DNA of 35,503 nt from Akkermansiaceae bacterium (GCA_023263995.1 JALQTQ010000008.1:341-35843), one strand, 5' to 3'. Positions 1 through 8,794 are shown, counted from the first letter of the stretch. Notes: generated by a model from the letters alone, not told the origin. A program made the numbers and translations.

Positions 1-2
1 GG

Positions 3-518
3 GCCTGGCTGGCCGGGGTGATCTTCAACAATCCCCCAAAACCACCGCCAGCCGACGTGCCGCCACTCGGAGAAAAACCATCAAAGGGTGAGGAGCATCT
101 CACCCTCCGCGAGCGCCTCGCGATGCACCGCAAACGGGCCGACTGCCGTGGCTGCCACGACAACATCGACCCTCTCGGGTTCGCCCTCGAAAACTTCGAT
201 GCCATCGGACAATGGCGCGAAACCTACGAAAACAATCGTGAGGTCGACATCGCGGGGATTCTCTTCCGTAAGCATCGATTCACCTCGGTGGTGGAGTTCA
301 AGGACGCCATCCTCGCGGAGAAGGACCGCTTCGTCCGCGGCCTCGCCGGCCATCTCATCGCCTTCTCACTCGGGCGTGAAACCCACCCGGCCGACGGACC
401 AGCCCTCGATCACATCATGAACCAGACCGCCGCCGACGGATACCGCCTGAAAACCCTGATCCGAGAAGTGATCCTCAGCGAACCCTTTCGAGGCAAGGCG
501 ATAACATCAACCGAGTAG
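3..518 (+). CDS. DUF1592/DUF1588/DUF1585-family (planctomycete-type cytochrome-like) protein, C-terminal part; 5' end cut by window edge
   Basis: Frame is open from the window edge. It contains a CxxCH motif (CRGCH) in 'RADCRGCHDNIDPLGFALENFDAIGQWR' and a C-terminal 'GLAGHLIAFSLGRE...LIREVILSEPFR' pattern typical of DUF1588/DUF1585. It lies directly upstream of a DUF1552 gene, a usual pairing in PVC bacteria. Confidence 0.85.
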   Translation, partial: AWLAGVIFNNPPKPPPADVPPLGEKPSKGEEHLTLRERLAMHRKRADCRGCHDNIDPLGFALENFDAIGQWRETYENNREVDIAGILFRKHRFTSVVEFKDAILAEKDRFVRGLAGHLIAFSLGRETHPADGPALDHIMNQTAADGYRLKTLIREVILSEPFRGKAITSTE

Positions 519-527
519 ATCCAAACC

Positions 528-1868
528 ATGACGACACGACGAGGATTTTTGAGAGGACTGGGCGGAGCAGCTCTCGCCCTTCCATGGATGGAAAGCCTGG
601 GCTCGCAATCTCTCGCGAGCGGAACAGCCAAACGGATGGCCCATTTCTACGTCCCCATCGGGGTGGTTCGTCGCGGTTTTTTCCCGGGCGAAGCCAACGG
701 CACCATCCCAAAAGGAAACTTGGGTAACATTGCCCGATCCCTCGACAAACAAGATCCTCACTTTAAAGCCTGCCCGCTCGACCAACTCACCCCGACGATG
801 GCCCCCCTCGCGGAGCTGAAGGACAAGGTCAACCTGATCACCGGGATGGACCGTACTTTCCAGCAGGGAACAGACGTCCACGCCCAATGCGCCTCATGCT
901 ACCTCAGCAGTGCCCCACCCTACACCATCAAGGGGACGGCCTGGCCGCTCGACCGCACTCTCGACCACCTCGTTGCCGACCACGTCGGTCAAAAGACCCC
1001 TTTTGCGACCCTCGAATTCAGCTGCAACAGTCACCGGGACAACAAGGAGTCGATCTACTTCGACAACATCTCGTGGTATGGCACCGGTCACCTCGCCCCT
1101 TCCATCCGAGACCCCCGCAAGATGTACCGCCGCCTCTTTTCGACCCGGGAGATCAAGCGTCACCGCGACGTGACCGACCTCGTTCTCGAAGATGCCCGCT
1201 CGATGAAAAGGGATCTGGCGTATCATGACGGTCAGAAGTTCGCCGAGTATTTCGAATCAATCCGGGCCATCGAGAAACAAATGGACCGGCTCGAAGCGAT
1301 GAAGGGCGAGCTCGCCAAAGTCTCCTTCGATGAGCCACCCGAAGCCTACCTGCCGCGCGGTGAATACATCCGCCTCATGGGAGACCTCATGGTGGTGGCC
1401 TTGCAGTCAGGCCTCACCAACGTGGCCACCTTCATGGTGGGACCGGAGCGCTGGGACACCCCTTATCTGTTCGATGGACTCTTCGACAAGCCAATGAGCC
1501 ATCACGGAATGTCCCATAATCAAACGAAGATGATCAACCAGTTGTTGAAGGTAGACCGCTTCCACATGGAGCAATATGCCTACCTCCTCAGGAAGATGGA
1601 TCAGGTGTTGGAAGCCGATGGCTCCACCTTGCTCGACAACACCCTCTTCACCTACGGCTCGGGGCTGGGGGACGGATCCACCCACCAATACAACGACCTG
1701 CCCATCATCATGGCGGGCGGTGGCAAACAGGTGAAAACCGGCCAACATCTCAACCTGCCCGAAGGGACACCCCTCGCGAACCTCTGGCTCACCCAAGCCC
1801 GCATGATGGGAGTCACGATGGAGCGCTTTGCCGACAGCACCGGGGAAATCAACGCCATCAGAGCCTGA
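528..1868 (+). CDS. DUF1552 domain-containing protein with Tat signal
   Basis: 446 aa. N-terminal twin-arginine signal 'MTTRRGFLRGLGGAALALPWMESLG'; 'THQYNDLPIIMAGGGKQVKTGQHLNLPEGTPLANLWLTQARMMG' C-terminal signature of DUF1552. Starts 10 bp after the upstream stop. Confidence 0.9.
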   Translation: MTTRRGFLRGLGGAALALPWMESLGSQSLASGTAKRMAHFYVPIGVVRRGFFPGEANGTIPKGNLGNIARSLDKQDPHFKACPLDQLTPTMAPLAELKDKVNLITGMDRTFQQGTDVHAQCASCYLSSAPPYTIKGTAWPLDRTLDHLVADHVGQKTPFATLEFSCNSHRDNKESIYFDNISWYGTGHLAPSIRDPRKMYRRLFSTREIKRHRDVTDLVLEDARSMKRDLAYHDGQKFAEYFESIRAIEKQMDRLEAMKGELAKVSFDEPPEAYLPRGEYIRLMGDLMVVALQSGLTNVATFMVGPERWDTPYLFDGLFDKPMSHHGMSHNQTKMINQLLKVDRFHMEQYAYLLRKMDQVLEADGSTLLDNTLFTYGSGLGDGSTHQYNDLPIIMAGGGKQVKTGQHLNLPEGTPLANLWLTQARMMGVTMERFADSTGEINAIRA

Positions 1869-2168
1869 TCAACCCAAGCGGTCCGGAGAAACCGGCCTGA
1901 ATCTCGAAAAAGAACGTGCCAAAGAACCGAAACACGCTTTCCGGGACCGCACCACTTTTCCCTGCGCTTGAGCGCGACAAGCGGAAGTCCGGCGTTGCGG
2001 GACCCAAACGCAGGCCCGTTGATGCGCGGGCCTCCGAGCCCCGCCCGAGTGGATGAATCAATTGTCGCTGAACTGCCCTCGACCTTGAACAAGATTATAG
2101 AAAAAAATTGCACCGCCTTGATCAGAAAAACCCCTTCCATTTCATGGATTTTCTGCGAGGATATTCTC

Positions 2169-2579
2169 ATGAAAATTTTGAAAATCTTTTCGATGATGAT
2201 TCTTCTGAGCTTGCCGTCTCTTGGCAAGCTCCCCGCTGACCACCTGTTCTTCAAAGGGGAAACAGTCGTAGATACCTACACGATCAAAGGGGCAAGTATC
2301 AGGATGATCAGCACGGCCAAGAATTTTGCCACTTTGAACTTAGAGCTCAAGGAGTTCCTTGGAGAAGGGTGGGTCACTGAGAAGCCCAAAGAAATCAAAG
2401 ACCCGACGATCAAAAAAAAGGCTGAAGAGAACGGGCTGACTACCGAAAACATGGTCATTTATGTGGATCCTGCCAATCCAAAGCTCAGGGTTTCGCTTGC
2501 TCTTACCGAGCTACCGGGAAGCGAAGATGGCGAGTCCATCGCCATGCTGACAATCGCAAGGGATTTCGTGGGAAATTGA
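2169..2579 (+). CDS. Small putative secreted protein of unknown function
   Basis: ORF extends back to 1968, but the internal ATG at 2169 gives a clean signal-peptide-like N-terminus (MKILKIFSMMILLSLPSLGKLPADHL). 136 aa, no family recognised. Confidence 0.6.
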   Translation: MKILKIFSMMILLSLPSLGKLPADHLFFKGETVVDTYTIKGASIRMISTAKNFATLNLELKEFLGEGWVTEKPKEIKDPTIKKKAEENGLTTENMVIYVDPANPKLRVSLALTELPGSEDGESIAMLTIARDFVGN

Positions 2580-2821
2580 GCGGCGCATTTACCTCCCTCT
2601 GCATCGCGAAAATGGGTCGTCAAAGCCAAACACTTCTCTTGACGGTGATCGAGGGCCTTTCGGGCTCCCTTCTGCGCTTTTCCACTTTCCTAAAGCCTTG
2701 GACGGAATCAACGACTGGACAGCGGCCTTGAGTCGAGGGTGCCAGTTTGCCTATCCCAATTTTGAATGGAGCAAAGGTCCCCAATAATCCTATCGCTCGC
2801 AGATTTGGAAATGTTAAGTTG

Positions 2822-4213
2822 TTAATTGCCACTCGGACCATGATGGGGGCTTCTTCCTGATTTGACCGCTCCCCATAGAAAGCCACAACAGACAATCGCC
2901 ACTAGTTTGAGAGACACGATTCCGAAGGGGAAATCAAAGCAGGAATGGACGCCCAACGAGATCAGGGCAACGATGATTCCGCTGGTTAAGGATCTCGAAG
3001 ATGATTTTCTTTTGCTGCGAACTGTTTTCAGTCCGACAGCAAGGCCTCCAATGGCGAGAATGAACCAGAGTGATGCCCCCAAATATCCCCACTCAGTAAC
3101 TAACTGCACTGGGTCACAGTGACCATGAAGCCAAACCCCCCGAGGGGGATCATCAGCAACGGACAAGAAAAAGGGCACGACCGTGGCGAATGACCCCGGG
3201 CCAAAACCAAACCAGCCTCCCTCGTCAATCGCGGACATCCCCAACATCACACTGATGATCTGTTTCCTACCTTCGAAGGTGGCCGCTCTTCCATCCTGAG
3301 CATCCTCAATAAAGTCGTCCATTCGGACGATCAGCTTCTGCACCCCTACTGCCCCAAAAACAAGGAATAGGACCGCGCTAGTCACCAAGAACAACTTCCC
3401 TTCAAGCTTCAAATTCCGGGGATTCTCCCTAATAGAGCGCAAAACCATCAGGACTTTCCGACGATGAAGAAAGAAAGATAATCCGACAGTGATGGCGAGG
3501 ACCAGGGTCGCGCCCTTGGAAGCGGTCGCCAAGGTTCCAAGAAAGCACATCAAGGTGAGGATGCCCCATCCCAGTGTCTTGGCAGATTTGCCATGTCCCA
3601 TGGCTGAGACCCAAAAGCCAAAACCAATCGCTCCCGCGAAATTCAAATATGCTCCGGCATGCCCGTTGTAAACGAATGGGGCAAAGAAGGTGGGAGGGTG
3701 CCTCGTGTCCATGAACCAAATCGACTCGGCGTCCAAAACCCGGTGATAGAGCCCAATCATAGTGATCGTGGCCCCCAAAATCGGGAAAACGGCCAACAGA
3801 AAGGGCCACGAGTTTGTTCGACGCCATCGGACTGCCGCCCAGAAAACCATTGAAAGCCCGGTGATCTCAATCATTTTTGCGATGCTTGCGTTTCTGGTCA
3901 TGGTCCCTGGACCTCCATCCCAGAGGCGCTGCTGGTATTCCTGAAAAGAAAGCGCCATAAAATCAAAGGAGGCTTTGGAATTCAGAACCATGAGCCAGCC
4001 GTAGCATAAAAGAATCACCAGAGTGATTGTAGCGACCTTGGAGAAAAAATGACCCGTTGATCGAGGGAGAATGAGAAGCGAAAGGAGGGACCATCCCATC
4101 GCCAGCAATACTGAATGTTTTGCGATCTCAGGGTCAGCTGATGCAAAGCGGCCAAGGACCCAGGCAACTAGAAACGCAAATAGGGTCCCCAGAACGATTT
4201 CCAATTTTTTCAT
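2822..4213 (-). CDS. O-antigen ligase/polymerase-like multi-spanning membrane protein
   Basis: 463 aa with many hydrophobic helices; 'GFGPGSFATVVPFF...PPRGVWLHGHCDPVQLVTEWGYLGASLWFILAIGGL' resembles the large periplasmic loop of the Wzy_C/O-antigen ligase family. Confidence 0.8.
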   Translation of the reverse strand: MKKLEIVLGTLFAFLVAWVLGRFASADPEIAKHSVLLAMGWSLLSLLILPRSTGHFFSKVATITLVILLCYGWLMVLNSKASFDFMALSFQEYQQRLWDGGPGTMTRNASIAKMIEITGLSMVFWAAVRWRRTNSWPFLLAVFPILGATITMIGLYHRVLDAESIWFMDTRHPPTFFAPFVYNGHAGAYLNFAGAIGFGFWVSAMGHGKSAKTLGWGILTLMCFLGTLATASKGATLVLAITVGLSFFLHRRKVLMVLRSIRENPRNLKLEGKLFLVTSAVLFLVFGAVGVQKLIVRMDDFIEDAQDGRAATFEGRKQIISVMLGMSAIDEGGWFGFGPGSFATVVPFFLSVADDPPRGVWLHGHCDPVQLVTEWGYLGASLWFILAIGGLAVGLKTVRSKRKSSSRSLTSGIIVALISLGVHSCFDFPFGIVSLKLVAIVCCGFLWGAVKSGRSPHHGPSGN

Positions 4214-4218
4214 AATAA

Positions 4219-4245
4219 AAAAGCTACTGGGTTAGAGTAGCTTTT
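4219..4245 (-). terminator. Terminator-like hairpin between PEP-CTERM gene and ligase-like gene
   Basis: Minus strand reads AAAAGCTAC-TCTAACCCA-GTAGCTTTT followed by TTATT. 9-bp perfect stem, 9-nt loop, U-rich 3' side. Lies downstream of the stop at 4283 and ends 5 nt before the ATG at 4213. Confidence 0.6.
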
Positions 4246-4282
4246 GGGGGAGTGTGTTTGGAGAAGTTGAGGTAACGGCGAG

Positions 4283-4915
4283 CTATCGTCGACGGCCGAG
4301 AGCGAGCGAGAGCAAGGAAAGCGCAATCAAAAAGCTGCTGGAGGGCTCCGGAATAAAAGCTGGCTCATCGGGTAAGGTGTTATAACCGATCTTATCGACC
4401 AGTGAGTGGGCGGAAGAGTCGCCGATAGTTCCCTGAGGGAGCCATGTGATACGGGCAAATCCATAGTGTATACTTTCGGCAATCTCGAAGCGTAGCCCAA
4501 GATAGCCAGTTCCACCACCACTCCATTCGCCAAGGGAAGAACCAAAAGAACTATCCCAAGCGAGACTCACGAAGCCGCTCTCGAAGCTCAGCGCAGGACC
4601 AATAGAGTCCCCTTCCGAAAAGCGGCGGACCAGACTCAGGCTCCCACCATCGGTAGCAACCTGAGCGCCAGAAAGTCCCCGAGCAATCAGAAACGCTGTC
4701 GTCCCAAAGTCTTGGACCTCGAGCTCCAAGTCATCGGTTGCGTCCAACAGTGGACCTAAAGATGCGTTCAGGTTAAGGGGGGCAGCCGAGACCTCATCGA
4801 ATCTAACAGGACTCATCGCTGTCACGACTGTTGCTGCAAACGACCAAGAAGGGGCCGCTAACAACAAGCATGACAAGACGAGTTGTCTATTTAGACCATT
4901 GGAGGTGTTGATCAT
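4283..4915 (-). CDS. PEP-CTERM sorting domain-containing secreted protein
   Basis: 210 aa. N-terminal signal peptide (LVLSCLLLAAPSWSFA); C-terminus 'IPEPSSSFLIALSLLSLALGRRR' = PEP motif + TM helix + Arg-rich tail. Confidence 0.85.
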   Translation of the reverse strand: MINTSNGLNRQLVLSCLLLAAPSWSFAATVVTAMSPVRFDEVSAAPLNLNASLGPLLDATDDLELEVQDFGTTAFLIARGLSGAQVATDGGSLSLVRRFSEGDSIGPALSFESGFVSLAWDSSFGSSLGEWSGGGTGYLGLRFEIAESIHYGFARITWLPQGTIGDSSAHSLVDKIGYNTLPDEPAFIPEPSSSFLIALSLLSLALGRRR

Positions 4916-4939
4916 ATCCTAAGACACGGGCACTATCGA

Positions 4940-5329
4940 CTAGTTGCAGTTGTAGTCCACGCGGAGTTGAATTTTGAGAAACGCGAAAACTGCAGCTGAG
5001 TCAAAACCTTGGTTGACGAGGAAAGTGGCCATGTAAGCGGTCTTCAAAGCATCTGCGTTCTCCGTGGCCGTGGTATCAGCACCAGCTCCCGAGCCAAAAA
5101 AGAAGGCAACGGCCAAGAGGCGATTGAGATCGCCGTCGCTGACTTCATCGATCGCGTAACAAGGGGTGCTGACCGCGGGGATCAAACTACCCGGCTTGAT
5201 GATCGGAGGATTGGGAGTGTCTGCGCTGGTTTTGAAAGTCTTCAAGGTTTTCCCCGTGAAGTTCGCGAGAGAGACGGAAGGCGTCATCACAAAGACGGAG
5301 AGGACAATCACGTTGAGGAGTTTTTTCAT
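4940..5329 (-). CDS. Small putative secreted protein of unknown function
   Basis: 129 aa with signal peptide 'MKKLLNVIVLSVFVMTPSVSLA'; two mature Cys residues (STPCYAID..., ...DYNCN); same strand and just upstream of the PEP-CTERM gene. Confidence 0.65.
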   Translation of the reverse strand: MKKLLNVIVLSVFVMTPSVSLANFTGKTLKTFKTSADTPNPPIIKPGSLIPAVSTPCYAIDEVSDGDLNRLLAVAFFFGSGAGADTTATENADALKTAYMATFLVNQGFDSAAVFAFLKIQLRVDYNCN

Positions 5330-5526
5330 GAGTTCTTGGATTTGTGGAGGGTTGGCTGCCTCGCTCAGGCTTATTCCCTTCGAGACGCTTCCAAGTTGCC
5401 CCCAACGAAAATTTTTTTCAAGATTTTTTTTGGCGCTCCCAAAGAATAAATTCGGGCGAGGACTCAGCGCAGCGTTGAGAGGCTGAATTGTAGCTTTTTA
5501 TCATCGGCACGAAGGACGCCGAAAAA

Positions 5527-5658
5527 TCATTCATCTCCCTCATGATTTGTTCTGATTTTTGGCAAGAGCTCTGAAACAAGGACCTTGCAGACGGGACAGA
5601 GGAAATTTGTGGTCCCAACTAAGGCGATGCTTGGGGCCGACTTCCTCTCGACATGCAT
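5527..5658 (-). CDS. Candidate 43-aa small protein with a CPxC motif
   Basis: Read by hand: MHVERKSAPSIALVGTTNFLCPVCKVLVSELLPKIRTNHEGDE*, ATG at 5658, TGA at 5529-5527, starting 8 bp after the GT4 stop. Below the length cutoff of the supplied ORF track. Coding status unproven. Confidence 0.3.
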   Translation of the reverse strand: MHVERKSAPSIALVGTTNFLCPVCKVLVSELLPKIRTNHEGDE

Positions 5659-5665
5659 CGGTGTC

Positions 5666-6955
5666 TCAGTGGACTTGCAGAAGTCGCTTGGCGATTTCCG
5701 CCCGGTTGTGGAGGCGATGAAAGTGGTTCTTCCCGAACCTCAGAGCCCGTTCCCCCTTATGGCACCTCAGGTTTTCATCGAGACATTGGTCCAGACAAGC
5801 CCTCATTTTTTCGTGATCGCCGGGAGCCACCACCCAGCCGGCTTCGGCGTCGTTAATCCACTCGCCGATCGCACAGGTTTCGCTGCCCACAAAAAGAAGA
5901 GGGCGACCCGAGGCAAAAATACCCTGGACCTTTGAAGGCACCATGCACCCGTCCCATTCAGGCTTCAGCGAGGCGAGGTGGACGTCCGCACTCAGGAGAT
6001 GGGGAGTCAAAAGCTCCTCCGCGACATAATCCCCCAGTTCCAGCGCCACGCCGGGATTCTTATCTCGGAAATCTTTCACTTCCTGCCGTCGCTTGCCATC
6101 GCCATAGAAAGCAAACAGAAGGTGCGGCCGATTTTCGCTCCATTTGGCCATGGCCAGAAAGTCCTCCAAAGAATGGCCCAGACCCATGTTGCCGGAATAG
6201 AGGAAAACGAGCTTGTTCTCCCACCCTCGCTGCTTGCGGAGCTCCCGGCTTTCGATCAAGGCATTCTCCTTGAGATCCACCCCGCTCCAAAGCGGGACGA
6301 CCGCGCAATCCTCCACGCCGTGTCCGTTTTCCAGCTTGCGGGCCATATCCGGCCCGAGGGCGATGGTGCCTTGATTCCGCTTGCCTCCGAAACCCCACCG
6401 GGAAAGACCTCGAAGAACTCTTGCTTTCAGGCTGCCTTCTTTGAAAAGGCCGTGGGCCACCATGACATCGGGATAAAGATCCATGACCCAATGGGCATGC
6501 CGGGCTCCGCGGAACTTTGAGACAAAGCGGGCGAGAACCCCAAGATAGGGCGGCGTGGTCATCGCGACATAACAAGTCGGTCGACCTCTCACCGTCAGGG
6601 CACCGAAGAAGGCGAAAAGATAAAAGCTGGCGTAGTCGCAAAGCTTCCCGAGGACGGTCTGACGCCCGAAGCGAAACGTCGGAACGCGGATGACCTCCAC
6701 CTGCCTTGAGGAGTCTGGCGGCTCGTTCCTATTGCTTCTCCCGGCCCCGGAATACCCGCCCCGGGAACAAAGAATGGTGACCCGGATTCCCCGGGCCACC
6801 ATTTCATCGGCGACATCCCGCAACATCACTCCAGTCGGAGCAAGGTCGGGAGGGTAATATTGATTGAGAAAGACGAAGTGTGGCTGTTTGGCGGTCACGA
6901 GGGGTTCGGGTTGCGTGAAAGTAGGTTCGGACCTTGATGTTTCTGTTTTTGTCAA
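5666..6955 (-). CDS. Glycosyltransferase family 4 (WbuB-like)
   Basis: 'FVFLNQYYPPDLAPTGVMLRDVADEMVARGIRVTILCSRGGY' N-terminal signature; 'LVFLYSGNMGLGHSLEDFLAMAK' and 'VPSKVQGIFASGRPLLFVG' donor-domain signatures. The track start is TTG at 6955; exact start uncertain. Confidence 0.88.
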   Translation of the reverse strand: MTKTETSRSEPTFTQPEPLVTAKQPHFVFLNQYYPPDLAPTGVMLRDVADEMVARGIRVTILCSRGGYSGAGRSNRNEPPDSSRQVEVIRVPTFRFGRQTVLGKLCDYASFYLFAFFGALTVRGRPTCYVAMTTPPYLGVLARFVSKFRGARHAHWVMDLYPDVMVAHGLFKEGSLKARVLRGLSRWGFGGKRNQGTIALGPDMARKLENGHGVEDCAVVPLWSGVDLKENALIESRELRKQRGWENKLVFLYSGNMGLGHSLEDFLAMAKWSENRPHLLFAFYGDGKRRQEVKDFRDKNPGVALELGDYVAEELLTPHLLSADVHLASLKPEWDGCMVPSKVQGIFASGRPLLFVGSETCAIGEWINDAEAGWVVAPGDHEKMRACLDQCLDENLRCHKGERALRFGKNHFHRLHNRAEIAKRLLQVH

Positions 6956-7104
6956 GAATTTTTACTCCTAAACGCATCGCGTGAATTTTTGCATCTTTAG
7001 GAAGTTTTTCGCCGAGAGGCGGAGTAAATCTTAAAAAGAATGAATTTTATTCGCTTTGAAAAGAGCTTCACCTCACGCAACTGTGGCCTGTGCTGAGAGT
7101 GTTC

Positions 7105-7941
7105 TCATCCACCGCCGCGTGAGCCAAGCGATTCCTTCTCAGATTCCCCCTCGGTCACCTTAGCGGTGATCAGGAAATCGTAAAAGCCTTGGAGTAAGCA
7201 GTAGACAAAGCCGGGGTAGCCATCGAGAAATCCTCGTTTCCAAAGGTAGAGGTAGCAAAACTTCAGCAACCACCGCCCCGGCATCCGGGCATGCAGTCGC
7301 TTCATGGCCCGCTTGCGCGCCATCCCTCCGCGGAACAAATCACCCAGCGGGATCGGGCCGGTGATTAAATCGCTGGCCTCGGCCGCCTCCTCGGACGAAT
7401 AGCGATTGTGCTTGGCGACCCAGTCGGTGATTCCCTTCGAAAAGTTGTAGTGATCGTAGGGAGTCCCGATGGACCCAATCCCCCGTTTGGCCTCGCCTTC
7501 CCGTTGGCCGTGTCCCGATTTTTGAAAGCGAACCTCGCCCACCTTCAACAAGCGGACTTGGGGGTAGGGATACTGGGTAGAGCGACGAATCCAGCGCCCG
7601 AGGAAGATAATGCGATTGGGAACAAAAAAGGCGCTATGACGGTCCTCCCGGATCGCCCGTTCACATTCCTCTCGGAGATCGTCGTTGAAGTGCTCATCGG
7701 CATCGAGATGAAAGACCCATGGGTGTTTAAAAGGAATCTCATCAAGGGCGTAATTGCGCTGCGCTCCAAAATCATCAAAAGGACGCTCGAAGACCCTCGC
7801 CCCGCTTTTTCGAGCGACCTCACGGGTTTCGTCTTCACTCAGCGAATCGAGTACGACCACATCGTCGCACCAGGCAACGCTCTCAAGACACGAAGGAAGA
7901 TTTTTTTCCTCGTTTTTGGTGAGAATAAGAACGGAAAACAT
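7105..7941 (-). CDS. Glycosyltransferase family 2 (WaaE/KdtX-like)
   Basis: 'MFSVLILTKNEEKNLPSCLESVAWCDDVVVLDSLSEDETREVARKSGARVFERPFDDFGAQRNYALDEIPFKHPWVFHLDADEHF'. Start moved from ORF start 8190 to the ATG at 7941, where homology-like sequence begins and overlap with the next gene ends. Confidence 0.88.
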   Translation of the reverse strand: MFSVLILTKNEEKNLPSCLESVAWCDDVVVLDSLSEDETREVARKSGARVFERPFDDFGAQRNYALDEIPFKHPWVFHLDADEHFNDDLREECERAIREDRHSAFFVPNRIIFLGRWIRRSTQYPYPQVRLLKVGEVRFQKSGHGQREGEAKRGIGSIGTPYDHYNFSKGITDWVAKHNRYSSEEAAEASDLITGPIPLGDLFRGGMARKRAMKRLHARMPGRWLLKFCYLYLWKRGFLDGYPGFVYCLLQGFYDFLITAKVTEGESEKESLGSRGGG

Positions 7942-7957
7942 GGCTGACGTGCAGTCT

Positions 7958-8794
7958 TCAGGCGTCCCCGGCAGCCGCGGCATTCTCACGGATGTGCTCC
8001 GGGTTGAACATGGAACAGAGAACCACGCTGGCGGGGAAGTCGGACCAAAGCTGGGACAAGACCGATGAGGCTGGAGTGCTCCCGGCATGGCGAAGAGGGG
8101 AAAACAAGACGTTGGGCGAGGCGGCTCGCTCCTGCCGGGCCGCTTCATAGTGAGCAGCTCCCGGCGAAGCGTTAAATTGGAGGAGATCAAAGCGGGAAAA
8201 AGTGGACCTTAAAAGAGCCTCACTCGACCAATCGAAGGCGAGACCCCAAGCACGGATTTTTCCTTCCTTCTTTAGCTCTGCGGCCATTGCGACAAGATCG
8301 TCGATCCGCTTGATCTCGCTTGGAGGTTCGTGCACGAAAAAGAGGTCGAGATAGTCGGTTCCCAGAGCTCGGAGGGATTTTTCGAGACTTCCCCGCATTT
8401 TGTCTGGAGTGAGATCAACCCGTTCGTGAAAGGGATCGGACGACTTTGCAGGAGCCGCGGCAGCGGGCGCCGGAAGAGATGCTTTCCGTGATCCCTTGAG
8501 CTTTCGCACCACTGGTTTGAGAGGCCGCAGGAGACCGGCCTTCCAGGTCGCTCGAATGCCGAACTTGCTCGCAATCACGACCTCCCCGCGGTGCCCTTTC
8601 AAAAAGCGGCCGACGAATTTCTCGGCCTCTCCGTATCCGTAGGATCGCGCGAGGTCGAAGTGGTTGACGCCACAATCGAGAGCGGTGGCCATTGCCCTCG
8701 CCGCAGCAGCTCCCCCCACTGCACCGAGGATCGGGGCACAACCGAAGCCGAGAACGGATGAAGAGATTCCGGGAGCCAGTTCAACTTGTTTCAT
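7958..8794 (-). CDS. Aldo/keto reductase family protein
   Basis: From ATG 8794: 'LGFGCAPILGAVGGAAAARAMATALDCGVNHFDLARSYGYGEAEKFVGRFLKG...VVIASKFG...YLDLFFVHEPP' carries the AKR D-Y-K-H tetrad motifs. Confidence 0.85.
   Translation of the reverse strand: MKQVELAPGISSSVLGFGCAPILGAVGGAAAARAMATALDCGVNHFDLARSYGYGEAEKFVGRFLKGHRGEVVIASKFGIRATWKAGLLRPLKPVVRKLKGSRKASLPAPAAAAPAKSSDPFHERVDLTPDKMRGSLEKSLRALGTDYLDLFFVHEPPSEIKRIDDLVAMAAELKKEGKIRAWGLAFDWSSEALLRSTFSRFDLLQFNASPGAAHYEAARQERAASPNVLFSPLRHAGSTPASSVLSQLWSDFPASVVLCSMFNPEHIRENAAAAGDA

Noticed and set aside
1652-2254. 200-aa - strand ORF spanning the DUF1552 3' end and the intergenic region
   Set aside because: Overlaps the DUF1552 gene antisense and runs across the intergenic palindrome; no recognisable protein features.
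2620-2895. 91-aa - strand ORF at the convergent boundary
   Set aside because: Overlaps the 3' end of the ligase-like gene in another frame; composition looks random.
5481-5530. Possible terminator (TCGGC-ACGAAGGAC-GCCGA) downstream of the GT4/small ORF
   Set aside because: Only a 5-bp stem with a 9-nt loop, and no U-tract on the minus strand side.
4940-5600. Sigma-54 promoter (TGGCAC-N5-TTGC) upstream of the PEP-CTERM region, as reported for some PEP-CTERM systems
   Set aside because: I looked for the consensus on the minus strand and found no convincing match.
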